From Betaproteobacteria bacterium (GTDB lineage: Bacteria > Pseudomonadota > Gammaproteobacteria > Burkholderiales > SG8-39): DNA of 64,000 bases. The stretch lies in contig SCTY01000058.1 of assembly GCA_004297625.1 (NCBI GenBank), positions 62,001 through 126,000 of the forward strand, given 5' to 3'. A model generated the notes under the pieces. The model saw only the letters and a program-made list of their open reading frames with translations. It had not been told where the DNA came from and made no database searches. A program made the position numbers and the translations under genes. Shown here in pieces: positions 39,083-47,859 of this stretch; within the stretch, counting starts at the first letter, position 1, and each line of letters begins with the position of its first letter.

Positions 39083-40470
39083 GATTTCACCATCCCGGCC
39101 AGCACTTCGCGCCAGGGCCGGGAGAGCATTCCCGCGTCCCCGCGGATGACGCGGGCGAGCGTCTCCGGGGCCGCGGGGAAAATGCTCCCCGCGTTCTCGG
39201 CCAGCTTCGAGAGAAGCGTTTGCTCGTCGAAAGGCTGATCGGCGCCGCCGCGCGCGCTCTCGCAGACCGCCGACATTTCGCCGCCGTCCGTGAAGCGCAG
39301 GGTCACGCGCGCGGGACGGTCCTTGGGCCACGGCTTGAGGTCGGGAAACGGCGCCATGCGCACTCGGCGCCGCAGCTTCGCAATGCTTTCCTCTTGCAGC
39401 TTGTCGAAGGTGAAGGCGCGGGCGCCGGCCGTGCCGAGGCGCACCGTGGCAGCGATGGCGTGCGGGATGGAGAATTTGGCGGCGAGCACCGTTTCGGGCT
39501 CGACGGTGGTCAACGCCTGCCCGCCCGGCCCGGTCTCGACGAGGATCTCGGCGATCTCGTCCGCCTTGCGCTCGCGCAGGCGGCCGAGCAGCTCGAGCGT
39601 CGCTTCGACGGCGGAATGCGAGTAGCCGCAGCAGGCGAATACCTTGTGGTAGCCGTTGGCGACGGACCACGCGCTTCCAAGGCCCTCGACCAGAGCTTCC
39701 GGAAGGGCGCGCGTGCTGAAACATCCGACGAATACGTCGTACGGGGTGCCGACGCCTCCGCCGATTCCCGCCTCGGCCCAGTCGGCCGCGCGCAAGCCGA
39801 TCCAGGCGCCCGCCGAAGTCCAGCCGTTGCGGATCAACGAGCCCTCTACCGCGGTGTCGAACGGGCCCGCGAACGACATGCTTGCCGCTCCGGTAACGGC
39901 GTCGAGCATCGTCTTCGCATCGTAGCGGCGCACGAGCGAGGTCGCCGCCGCGGCGCCGATCGTCGCGAATGCGGCATGCGGATGCACGTTGAAGACCGGG
40001 AACGGAAAGGCGAGCGCAAACCGCGTGGTGACTTCGTAGGCAAGCGCGAGCGCGCGCAGCAGCTCCTCCACGCTGCGCTCCTGTGCCTCGGCTTCGGCGA
40101 GCAGGGCCGGAATGGTGTAGGCGCCGCCATGGCAGGAGGCATTGCGAAATCCCTCGTCCAGCTCGCACCAGGTGATCGCCATCCCGTTTGCGCTGGCCGC
40201 GGCATACCGGTCGGCCCGAGGCGCGCCCCGCGCGAGCACGGTTGCCTCCGCCTTGCCCGACGAGGCGCGCAGCAGGCCCTCCCGTGCGCGCGTCACCTGG
40301 GGCTCGAGCGAGCCGGCCACCATGGCGCCGATGTCGTCGGACAGGATGGTCGCCGCGCGCCGGCGCACGGCCTCCGGCAAGGGCTTGGACACAGCATCGA
40401 CGGCCCATTCGATCAGCTTGCGCGTGTTTGCAGCCGCCTGGATGCGAGCGGGATTCTCGGTTTTCGTCAT
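39079..40470 (-). CDS. MmgE/PrpD family protein
   Basis: 463 aa. Features: RRRAATILSDDIGAMVAGS, ANGMAITWCELDEGFRNASCHGGAYTIPALLA (core WCELDEGFRNASCHGG), AGAWIGLRAADWAEAG and KVFACCGYSHSAVEA. The usual HxxEFDD-like segment is CELDEG, showing divergence from the partner at 37706. The two adjacent non-identical paralogues could form a heteromer or act in succession. Twelve bases after the hydantoinase-like gene. Confidence 0.85.
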   Translation of the reverse strand: MTKTENPARIQAAANTRKLIEWAVDAVSKPLPEAVRRRAATILSDDIGAMVAGSLEPQVTRAREGLLRASSGKAEATVLARGAPRADRYAAASANGMAITWCELDEGFRNASCHGGAYTIPALLAEAEAQERSVEELLRALALAYEVTTRFALAFPFPVFNVHPHAAFATIGAAAATSLVRRYDAKTMLDAVTGAASMSFAGPFDTAVEGSLIRNGWTSAGAWIGLRAADWAEAGIGGGVGTPYDVFVGCFSTRALPEALVEGLGSAWSVANGYHKVFACCGYSHSAVEATLELLGRLRERKADEIAEILVETGPGGQALTTVEPETVLAAKFSIPHAIAATVRLGTAGARAFTFDKLQEESIAKLRRRVRMAPFPDLKPWPKDRPARVTLRFTDGGEMSAVCESARGGADQPFDEQTLLSKLAENAGSIFPAAPETLARVIRGDAGMLSRPWREVLAGMVKS

Positions 40471-40482
40471 GATGAATTGCTC

Positions 40483-41871
40483 CTAGCTCAGCTTGCCGTG
40501 GATCGGCGCTTGCCCGATGCGGCGCCAGAGATACTTGCCGTGGCCGCCGGGGCCGACGATCTTGCCGTTGTCCATCACGGTGACGCCGCGCACGATCGTG
40601 CGCACCGGCCAGCCTTTCAGCACCTGGTTCTCGTAGAGGCTGTAGTCGGCCCACGAGCCCATCTCGGCAGGGATGAACTTGCGTTCCTTGGCGAGATCCA
40701 CGATCGTGAAGTCGGCGTCGTAGCCCGGCGCAACGTTGCCCTTGGCGGGCTCGAGGTCGAAGATCTTCGCGGGCGCGGCGGCGAGGAGCTGGCAGATGCG
40801 CTGCAGAGGCAGCTTCCTCTTGTGGTAGCCCTCCGAGAGCAGCACCGGCAGGATGGCGGCGATGCCGGGGAAGCCCTGCGCGGCGAGCCACAGAGGCTTG
40901 TCCTTGGTGGCGCGCCGGCGCGCGGAGTGATCGGAGGCGACGACGTCGATGGTGCCGTCGAAGAGCGCCTCCCAGATCGCCTCCCGGTCGTCCTTCGAGC
41001 GGAACGGCGGGTTCGCCTTGCCGATGCCGCCGAGTTCGGAGTCCTCGGTGTGCGTGAGGTAGTGCGGGCAGGTCTCGATCCACACCTGGTCGTAGCGCTT
41101 GCGCCATTTGCGCACTTCGTCCAGGGTGAGACGCGAGGAGATGTGCGGGAAATAGACCCGCGCGCCGGTGCGCTCGGCGAAGTACATCGCGCGGATCGCG
41201 GGCTCCGACTCGGTGATGGCGGGCTTGCAGGCGGCCCAGTCCTTCAGCGTCTTGCCGCCCGCGGCCTGCACCTTCTGCCGCGTGCGGTTGACGATCTCGA
41301 TGTTCTCGGTATGGCAGACGATGATCGGCTTGCCGACGCGCGCGGACTCGCCGAGGAGGTCCCAGAAGAAGCCGTCGTCGGTGCCGTCCAGGCCCAGGTA
41401 GCGGCCTTCCTCGCCCTTGAAATTCATGAAGTACTTGAACGAGGTGACGCCGTAATCCGAGATGTAGGAGCCCAGCTCCTTGATGTGCAGCTCGTTGGCG
41501 GTGCTGAAGTGAAAGCCGTAGTCGACGTGGCAGCGCGTGCGCGCGTACTCCTGCTCGCGCTTGTAGACGTCGGCATAGGCCTCGTTATTGAGGAAATAGC
41601 CGAGGATGGTGGCGATGCCGCCCTGCGCCGCGTACACCGTCTCGTAGGTGTACTCGGTGATCTTCTCGCCGAAACCGAAATGCACGTGGGCGTCGATGAG
41701 CCCCGGGAAAACGTGCAGTCCCGCCGCCGACTGCTCGGGCGTGCCGGCGGGCGCCGCCCCGCCGGGCGCAAGCAGCGCGGCGATCTTGCCGCCCTGCACC
41801 AGGATGTCGTGCCGCGCCGGAGCGCGATCCGGGAAAACCACCGTGCCGCCGCGCAATACGAAGTCGGTCAT
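40483..41871 (-). CDS. Hydantoinase/allantoinase-like cyclic amidohydrolase
   Basis: 462 aa, ATG 41871. Metal ligands His62 and His64 (DAHVHF), Lys146 (SFKYFM), His187 (VCHTEN), His243 (FPHISS) and Asp314 (ASDHSAR) are all in the dihydroorotase/allantoinase/hydantoinase order. The HFGFGEKITEYTYETVYAAQGGIAT opening differs from both other amidohydrolases here. Expected to hydrolyse a cyclic amide or imide using two metals. Overlaps CobW (42872) by four bases. Confidence 0.85.
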   Translation of the reverse strand: MTDFVLRGGTVVFPDRAPARHDILVQGGKIAALLAPGGAAPAGTPEQSAAGLHVFPGLIDAHVHFGFGEKITEYTYETVYAAQGGIATILGYFLNNEAYADVYKREQEYARTRCHVDYGFHFSTANELHIKELGSYISDYGVTSFKYFMNFKGEEGRYLGLDGTDDGFFWDLLGESARVGKPIIVCHTENIEIVNRTRQKVQAAGGKTLKDWAACKPAITESEPAIRAMYFAERTGARVYFPHISSRLTLDEVRKWRKRYDQVWIETCPHYLTHTEDSELGGIGKANPPFRSKDDREAIWEALFDGTIDVVASDHSARRRATKDKPLWLAAQGFPGIAAILPVLLSEGYHKRKLPLQRICQLLAAAPAKIFDLEPAKGNVAPGYDADFTIVDLAKERKFIPAEMGSWADYSLYENQVLKGWPVRTIVRGVTVMDNGKIVGPGGHGKYLWRRIGQAPIHGKLS

Positions 41872-42872
41872 GGTCGAGCCTGCCTTTCCTGTAGGTCCTT
41901 GAGGGAATACACCGCCTGCGTCCCCGGCGCGGTGCTCAGCGCCGGCAGCGTGATCGCGATCTCGGCTTCGCTCAGGTCGCGCGCGATGCACACCAGCCGG
42001 TTGGCGTGGTCGGCGTCCGGCCAGTCGCGGAAGCGCTGCGGCGGGTGGAATACGCCCTGAACACCCTGCACGAACACGACCTCGCCGCCGTCTTCGATGC
42101 GCAGCAGCCCTTTGACACGGATCAGGCGCTCGCCGAACTCCGCCTTCACAAGCCGCGACCAGGCCGACCAGCCTGCCCACGTCACCGCGGGCGGCCGGAA
42201 CGAAAAGGCGCGGATGCCCGAGACGTGCTCGCGCCTGCGGATCGGGCCGAGCGAGGCGAGCGAGCCGAGCGGCCGCCTGGAGCGCGCGCAGCTTGCAAAT
42301 GCCGCGGCCGGGCCCTCGACCACTTCCGCTTCGGGATTCAGCTCGCGCAGGAAGGCAAGCGCCGGCCCTGCGTCCGCGAGGTCGCGCTTGCTGATCACCA
42401 GGCGTTCGGCGACGGCGGCCTGCTTATCGAGCTCGGGGTAATTCTGCCGCGAGGCGAGGAAATGCTGCGCATCCACCACGCACACGGTCGCCTCCAGCGC
42501 GTAGGATCCGGTGACCAGCGGATGGCCGAGCAGCACGTTCAGGAGCGGCGCGGGATCCGCGGCGCCGCTCGTTTCGATGATGACGCGCTGAAAATGGGGA
42601 ATCTCGCCGCGCGCCCGGCGCCCGGCCAGGTCGGCGAGCGTCTCGTGCAGCGCGCCCGGATTGGCGCAGCACAGGCAGCCGCCCTCGAGCAGCACGACGT
42701 TGTCGCTCGCCTGCGCGATGATCAAATTGTCGAGGCCGATTTCGCCGAGCTCGTTCACCACCACCGCCGTGTTTTCCATCGCCGGCGTGCGCAGCGCCGC
42801 GTTGAGAAGCGTGGTCTTGCCGCTGCCGAGAAAACCGGTGAGCAGGAAAACCGGCGTTTTCGCCGCAGTCAT
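41868..42872 (-). CDS. CobW/COG0523 family metal-chaperone GTPase (second copy)
   Basis: 334 aa, ATG 42872. Walker A GFLGSGKTTLL, metal site GCLCC, IETSGAADP, SKRD guanine motif, C-terminal HPPQRFRDWPDADHANR. It lacks the His-rich insert of the copy at 31807. It sits between LysR and a cyclic amidohydrolase gene with four-base overlaps on both sides. Probable role: metal loading of the enzyme encoded next. Confidence 0.9.
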   Translation of the reverse strand: MTAAKTPVFLLTGFLGSGKTTLLNAALRTPAMENTAVVVNELGEIGLDNLIIAQASDNVVLLEGGCLCCANPGALHETLADLAGRRARGEIPHFQRVIIETSGAADPAPLLNVLLGHPLVTGSYALEATVCVVDAQHFLASRQNYPELDKQAAVAERLVISKRDLADAGPALAFLRELNPEAEVVEGPAAAFASCARSRRPLGSLASLGPIRRREHVSGIRAFSFRPPAVTWAGWSAWSRLVKAEFGERLIRVKGLLRIEDGGEVVFVQGVQGVFHPPQRFRDWPDADHANRLVCIARDLSEAEIAITLPALSTAPGTQAVYSLKDLQERQARP

Positions 42873-43801
42873 GCGCCGTTTCCTCGGCTGCGCCGTACGC
42901 GGTCGCCGAACAGCTCCTGCATCGCGCCGCGCAGCCACCGGTTTGCCGCGTCGTTCTCGACGCGCGCGTGCCAGTACAGGGAGACGTCGAAGCTGGGAAT
43001 CGGAATCGGCAGCGGATGCACCTTGACCTTGACCAGCCGCGCCGAGGCCTCGGCGACGCGACTGGGCAGGCTGACCACCAGGTCGGTGCCGGCGACGATC
43101 AGCGGGACCACCACGAAGTGCGGCACGCGCAACGCCACGTTCTCCTCCACGCCGCGCTCGGCGAGCGTGCGCTCGAGGATCTGGTGGCCCGAGCCCATCG
43201 AGGAGATCAGCACGTGACGCGCGCTCAGGAATTCCTTGAGCGTGAGGGGTGCGCGCCGGCCGAGCGGGTGATCCGGCCGCGTCATGCACACGTAACGTTC
43301 CTCGAAGAGGCGCGCGCGGCGGATCTTGTCGCGCAGCTGCGGCACGTATCCCACCGCGAGGTCGATATCGCCGGTCTCGAGCCGCACCGCGAGCTCGGCT
43401 GCCGGCAATTGTGCCGTCTCCAGCCGCATCACCGGGCTGTGCTCGTGCAGGTGGCGCATCAGTGTCGGCAGCAGGACCGTCTCGCCGACGTCCGTCATGT
43501 AGACGCGCAGGCTGCGCGTCGTGCGGCGCGGATCGAAAGCCTCGCGCGAGCCGAGGGCGCCGCGCACCATCGCCAGGGCATCGGTGAGCGACGGTGCGAG
43601 CTCGAGAGCGCGCGGCGTCGGCAGCATGCCGGAGCGGGTGTTGACGAACAGCGGATCGCCCAGCTGGAGGCGCAGGCGGCCCAGCGCGCTGCTCATCGCC
43701 GACTGCGTCAACCCCATCTGGGCGGCGGCGCGCGTCACGCTGCCGTGGCGGAACAGCGCCTCGAATACCGGCAGCAGGTTCAGGTCGGGGAAGTCGCTCA
43801 C
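42869..43801 (-). CDS. LysR-type transcriptional regulator
   Basis: 310 aa, GTG 43801. N-terminal winged HTH: LNLLPVFEALFRHGSVTRAAAQMGLTQSAMSSALGRLR (core SVTRAAAQMGLTQSAMS), then the effector domain with LRVYMTDVGETVLLP. The HTH and NodD/NahR-like 'DLNLLPVFEAL' opening suggest that subgroup. It is the first gene of the minus operon it probably controls, and is divergent from 43909. The dyad at 43819-43846 is the natural operator. Confidence 0.92.
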   Translation of the reverse strand: MSDFPDLNLLPVFEALFRHGSVTRAAAQMGLTQSAMSSALGRLRLQLGDPLFVNTRSGMLPTPRALELAPSLTDALAMVRGALGSREAFDPRRTTRSLRVYMTDVGETVLLPTLMRHLHEHSPVMRLETAQLPAAELAVRLETGDIDLAVGYVPQLRDKIRRARLFEERYVCMTRPDHPLGRRAPLTLKEFLSARHVLISSMGSGHQILERTLAERGVEENVALRVPHFVVVPLIVAGTDLVVSLPSRVAEASARLVKVKVHPLPIPIPSFDVSLYWHARVENDAANRWLRGAMQELFGDRVRRSRGNGA

Positions 43802-43816
43802 GCGGCAATATTTACA

Positions 43817-43875
43817 TCATCGATTGATGAATTCAATACAATCGATTTGACTGATATTGTAGAACTGCCTAATCT
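43817..43875 (+). promoter_or_regulatory. LysR-type operator and promoter of the 43909 operon
   Basis: AT-rich divergent region. The perfect dyad ATCGATTG (43819-43826) / CAATCGAT (43839-43846) has a 12-base spacer; TCATCGATTGATGA (43817-43830) overlaps it. Immediately next is TTGACT (43847-43852), 17 bases, then TAATCT (43870-43875), giving a start near 43882 and about 27 bases of leader. Operator abutting -35 fits LysR activation; it is also about 20 bases from the lysR start. Confidence 0.8.
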
Positions 43876-43908
43876 TTTCGCCCGCGGCAATCGGCAAGGA
43901 GCGCCCGC

Positions 43909-44619
43909 ATGAAACCCTGGGACGGCATCATCAGCGAGGAGGAACAGAAGGCCTACCATGCGGCCGGTTTCGGCCGCCCCGGCGGCATCGGCAAGCGGCC
44001 GGCGCTGCTCATCATCGACGTGCAGTACCGCACCATCGGTACGACGCCCAAGCCTTTCCGGGAAGCGATCAAGGAATTCCCCACCTCCTGCGGCGACGTG
44101 GGGTGGAACGCGATGCGCAACATAGCGACGCTGCTCGCGGAGTTCCGCGCCAACGGCTGGCCGGTGCTGTATCCGCACGTGGCGCCGAAGAACAAGGCGA
44201 CCGACGGCGGGCGCCTGGCGCAGAAAGTGCCCGCCATCATGAACATCCCGGAGAAGGGCTACGAGTTCCCGGTCGAGATCGCGCCGCGTGAAGGCGACGT
44301 GCTGCTGCCGAAGAAACATCCGAGCGCGTTCTTCGCCACGCCGCTCGTGAGCCACCTGATCGACCTCGGGGCCGACACGCTCGTCGTGACCGGGTGCACC
44401 ACGAGCGGCTGCGTGCGCGGCAGCGTGGTCGACGCGTTCGCCTATAACTGGCGTGTTCTCGTCCCCTGGGACTGCGTCTACGACCGCAGCGCCACCTCGC
44501 ATGCGGTGAACCTGTTCGACATGTCTTCCAAGTACGCCGATGTCGCGAGCGTCGCCGAGATCCTCGACAAGCTGCGGCCGCTCGCCAAGGCTGCGCCCGC
44601 GGCGCGCAAGGTGGGCTGA
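43909..44619 (+). CDS. Isochorismatase-family amidohydrolase (N-carbamoylsarcosine-amidase-like)
   Basis: 236 aa. Triad complete: Asp37 (LIIDVQ), Lys135 or Lys136 (LPKKHPSAF) and Cys168 (TGCTTSGCVRGS). The TxGCVR nucleophile context resembles N-carbamoylsarcosine amidase and maleamate amidohydrolase rather than true isochorismatase. Cytoplasmic. First gene of the LysR-controlled plus-strand operon, opposite a cyclic amidohydrolase. It could hydrolyse the open-chain amide/ureide that enzyme produces (inference). Confidence 0.85.
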   Translation: MKPWDGIISEEEQKAYHAAGFGRPGGIGKRPALLIIDVQYRTIGTTPKPFREAIKEFPTSCGDVGWNAMRNIATLLAEFRANGWPVLYPHVAPKNKATDGGRLAQKVPAIMNIPEKGYEFPVEIAPREGDVLLPKKHPSAFFATPLVSHLIDLGADTLVVTGCTTSGCVRGSVVDAFAYNWRVLVPWDCVYDRSATSHAVNLFDMSSKYADVASVAEILDKLRPLAKAAPAARKVG

Positions 44620-44620
44620 G

Positions 44621-45187
44621 ATGGCCGCGACCACGACCGAAGCGGTCCTCGTCCTCGACATGACGCGCGACTCGATCGCGCCCGGGGCGCGCGCGCTCGA
44701 GATGCGGCGCGCCCTCCTGCCGCGCGTCGCCGCGTACCTCGCCTGGGCGCGCGGCAAGGGCATGCCGGTGGTGTTCGTCTGCAGCGCGCGGCGGCCCACC
44801 GACAAGTGGTTCCTCAAGTACTGGGAGCTCGTCAACGTGATCGGCACGCCGGGCCTGCAGCCGATCCCCGAGCTCATCGTGCAGGAGAAGGATGTCGTGG
44901 TGCAGAAGCGCCGCTACAGCGGCTTCTTCTGCTCCGACCTCGAGATCACGCTGCGCGAGCTGGACGTCGCTGCGCTGCAGCTCATCGGCTGGTCCACCGC
45001 GCTCGCCGTCGCGACCACCGCGATCGACGCCTGGCAGCTCGGCTTCCCGACCACGGTGGTGAGCGACCTCACCATCTCGCATGCGTGGGGCGGCCACACG
45101 GTCGAGGAAACGCAGAAGTGGTCGCTCGACTACATCGCCGCGATGGCGAAGTCGAGGATCGTCCGCTCCGACGAACTGATGCAATGA
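44621..45187 (+). CDS. Isochorismatase-like protein lacking the catalytic cysteine
   Basis: 188 aa, ATG one base after the previous stop. Asp13 (LVLDMTRDS) and Lys96 (VVQKRRYSGFF) of the triad are kept, but the nucleophile segment reads GWSTALAVATTA, with Ala129 where Cys is expected. Either a non-catalytic partner of the preceding enzyme or a protein with different chemistry. No frameshift or other decay signs. The stop overlaps the aconitase start. Confidence 0.82.
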   Translation: MAATTTEAVLVLDMTRDSIAPGARALEMRRALLPRVAAYLAWARGKGMPVVFVCSARRPTDKWFLKYWELVNVIGTPGLQPIPELIVQEKDVVVQKRRYSGFFCSDLEITLRELDVAALQLIGWSTALAVATTAIDAWQLGFPTTVVSDLTISHAWGGHTVEETQKWSLDYIAAMAKSRIVRSDELMQ

Positions 45188-47859
45188 CCATCGACGCGCG
45201 CGCGACGCGCCGCGAGCTGCGCGTCGCCGGCAAAGCGTTCGACTACTACAGTCTCGCCGCGGCCGAGGCGCTCGGCCTCGCCGGCGTGTCGCGCCTGCCG
45301 TGCTCGCTCAAGGTGGTGCTGGAAAACGTGCTGCGCCAGCACGCCGAAGGCCGCAGCGACGGCGCCGACATTGCCGCGGTGGCGGGCTGGCTCGAGAGGC
45401 GGCGCGCCGAGCGCGAGATCGCCTTTCGCTTCACGCGGGTGCTGATGCCGGACTCCTCCGGCGTGCCGCTGCTCGGCGACTTCGCCGCCATGCGCGACGC
45501 GATGATCCGGCTCGGCGGCGATCCCGGGCGGCTCAATCCCTCGGTGCCGATCGACCTGATCGTGGATCACTCGGTGATGGTCGACGCCTACGGGGCCCCG
45601 GACGCCGCGGCGCGCAACCAGGCGCTCGAGCTGAAGCGCAACGCCGAGCGCTATGCCTTCCTGCGTTGGGGCGCGCGCGCGTTCGACAACCTGCGCATCG
45701 TGCCGCCGGGCAACGGCATCTGCCACCAGATCAACCTCGAGTACCTCGCGCGATTGGTGTGGACGAGCGGGGGAGAAAAGGGCGCCGCTGCTGCGCGGCC
45801 GACCGCCTACCCCGATTCGGTGCTCGGCATGGACAGCCACACGGCGATGATCAACAGCCTCGGCATCCTGGGCTGGGGCGTCGGCGGCCTCGAAGGCGGC
45901 GCAGGCGCATTGGGCGAGTCGGTCGCAATGCTGGTCCCGGAAGTGATCGGCTGCCGGCTCACCGGGAAGCTTCGCCCCGGCGTCACTTCGACCGACCTGG
46001 TTCTGCACGTGACGCAGGCGCTGCGGCGCCACAAGGTCGTGGACAAGTTCATCGAGTATTTCGGTCCGGGCGTGGCCGAGCTCGCGTTGCCCGACCGCGC
46101 CACGATCGCCAACATGAGTCCCGAGAACGGCGCCACCATGGGATTCTTCCCGGTGGACGCGGAAACGCTGCGCTACCTCAGGCTGACCGGCCGCGACGCT
46201 GCGCAGATCGCGCTGGTGGAGGCCTATTGCAAGGCGCAGGGCCTGTGGCGCGACGCGGACACGCCGCCGGCGGAGTTCACCGCGGTCGTCGAGATCGACC
46301 TCGCGTCGGTCGAGCCGAGCATGGCCGGCCCGAGCCGGCCGCAGGACCGCGTGCCCCTGGGCGAGGCGCCCGCGGTGTTCCGCAACTTCCTCGGAAAAGG
46401 CGAGGACCGGCCCGCAGGGAAGTCGCTGAAGGACGGCGACGTCGTGATCGCCGCCATCACGAGCTGCACTAATACGTCGAACCCTTCCGTCATGATCGGC
46501 GCGGGCCTGCTGGCGCGCAATGCCGCGGCGCGCGGGATGAAGGTGCGGCCGTGGGTCAAGACCTCGCTCTCGCCCGGATCGCGCGTCGTTGCCGACTACC
46601 TCGCGAAAAGCGGTTTGCAGGACTCGCTCGACGCGCTCGGCTTCCAGCCGGTGGGCTTCGGCTGCATGACCTGCATGGGGAACTCCGGCCCCTTGCCCGA
46701 GCCTGTGGCCAAGGCGATCGACGCCGGCGGCATTGCCGCCGTCGCCGTGCTCTCCGGGAACCGCAATTTCGAAGGCCGCATCCACCCCGCGGTGCGCGCG
46801 AACTTCCTCGCCTCGCCGCCGCTCGTCGTGGCCTACGCGCTCGCCGGCAGTGTGCTCGTCGATCTCGCGGCCGAGCCGCTCGGCGAGGACCGCGACGGCA
46901 GGCCGGTGTACCTGCGCGAGCTCTGGCCCGAGGGCGGCGAAATCCGCAGGATCACCGACGAAGTGGTGACGCCGGCGCTCTACACGCAGCGCTACGCTAG
47001 CCTCGCGCAGGATGCGCCGCAGTGGAGCGCGCTCTCCGGCGGCATCAGCACCACGTTCGCGTGGAATGCGGCGAGCACGTTCATACGGCGGCCGCCGTTT
47101 TTTGAGGACATGAAGGCTGAGCCGGAGGAACCGACCGATGTTCGCGGCGCCCGCGTGCTGGCGATGTTCGGCGACATGTTCACCACCGACCACATTTCGC
47201 CGATCGGCGCCATCTCCGCGGGCACGCCGGCCGCCGAATACCTGGCGTCGCTCGGCATCGCGCCGCGCGATTTCATCAACTACGCGGCGCGGCGCCTGAA
47301 CCACGACGTGATGATCCGCGGCACCTTCGCGAGCACCCGGGCGCGCAACGAGATGACTCCGGATGTCGAGGGCAGCTGCACCGTGCACCATCCGGACGGC
47401 AGCCGCATGCCGATCCATGCCGCGGCGGCGCGCTACCGCGAGGAAGGGGTCCCGCTCGTGGTGATCGCGGGCGCCGAGTACGGCGCCGGGTCCTCGCGCG
47501 ACTGGGCGGCGAAGGGAACGCGCCTCCTCGGCGTGCGCGCGGTGATCGCCGAGAGCTTCGAGCGCATCCACCGCGCCAACCTGATCGGCATGGGCGTGCT
47601 GCCGTTGCAGTTGCCGCGCGGCGTGACGCGCAAGACGCTCGCCCTGACCGGCGCGGAGCTCATCGACATCGCCGGCATCAGCGGCCACGCCGCGCCGCGC
47701 AGCGAGCTGGAGTGCACCCTCACCCGCGCTGACGGAAGGCGCGAGCAGCTGCGGTTGCTGTCGCGCCTGGACACCCGGCGCGAGGTCGAGTATTTCCGCC
47801 ACGGTGGATCGCTGCACTACGTATTGCGGCGCCGCCTAACCCCTGAGGTCCCTGCATGA
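45184..47859 (+). CDS. Aconitase A/AcnD-family hydratase
   Basis: 891 aa, ATG 45184. The three 4Fe-4S ligands are Cys428 (TSCTNTSNPSVM), Cys494 and Cys497 (GCMTCMGNSGP). Substrate-side motifs DSHTAMINSLG, ANMSPENGATMGFFP and the swivel-domain AGAEYGAGSSRDWAAKG are present, with Ala where Lys is common in AGKEYG. It is located inside a catabolic operon between isochorismatase-like and PrpB-like genes, so a methylcitrate- or other tricarboxylate-specific hydratase is more likely than housekeeping aconitase. Cytoplasmic. Confidence 0.9.
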   Translation: MTIDARATRRELRVAGKAFDYYSLAAAEALGLAGVSRLPCSLKVVLENVLRQHAEGRSDGADIAAVAGWLERRRAEREIAFRFTRVLMPDSSGVPLLGDFAAMRDAMIRLGGDPGRLNPSVPIDLIVDHSVMVDAYGAPDAAARNQALELKRNAERYAFLRWGARAFDNLRIVPPGNGICHQINLEYLARLVWTSGGEKGAAAARPTAYPDSVLGMDSHTAMINSLGILGWGVGGLEGGAGALGESVAMLVPEVIGCRLTGKLRPGVTSTDLVLHVTQALRRHKVVDKFIEYFGPGVAELALPDRATIANMSPENGATMGFFPVDAETLRYLRLTGRDAAQIALVEAYCKAQGLWRDADTPPAEFTAVVEIDLASVEPSMAGPSRPQDRVPLGEAPAVFRNFLGKGEDRPAGKSLKDGDVVIAAITSCTNTSNPSVMIGAGLLARNAAARGMKVRPWVKTSLSPGSRVVADYLAKSGLQDSLDALGFQPVGFGCMTCMGNSGPLPEPVAKAIDAGGIAAVAVLSGNRNFEGRIHPAVRANFLASPPLVVAYALAGSVLVDLAAEPLGEDRDGRPVYLRELWPEGGEIRRITDEVVTPALYTQRYASLAQDAPQWSALSGGISTTFAWNAASTFIRRPPFFEDMKAEPEEPTDVRGARVLAMFGDMFTTDHISPIGAISAGTPAAEYLASLGIAPRDFINYAARRLNHDVMIRGTFASTRARNEMTPDVEGSCTVHHPDGSRMPIHAAAARYREEGVPLVVIAGAEYGAGSSRDWAAKGTRLLGVRAVIAESFERIHRANLIGMGVLPLQLPRGVTRKTLALTGAELIDIAGISGHAAPRSELECTLTRADGRREQLRLLSRLDTRREVEYFRHGGSLHYVLRRRLTPEVPA

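Noticed and set aside
39220..42060. Long plus-strand open frame (about 946 codons) over the minus-strand operon
   Set aside because: Shadow of PrpD, hydantoinase and CobW genes that carry complete motifs on the minus strand.
45130..47817. Long minus-strand open frame (about 895 codons) antisense to aconitase
   Set aside because: Mirror of a clear aconitase with all three Fe-S cysteines; the antisense product is low-complexity and lacks motifs.
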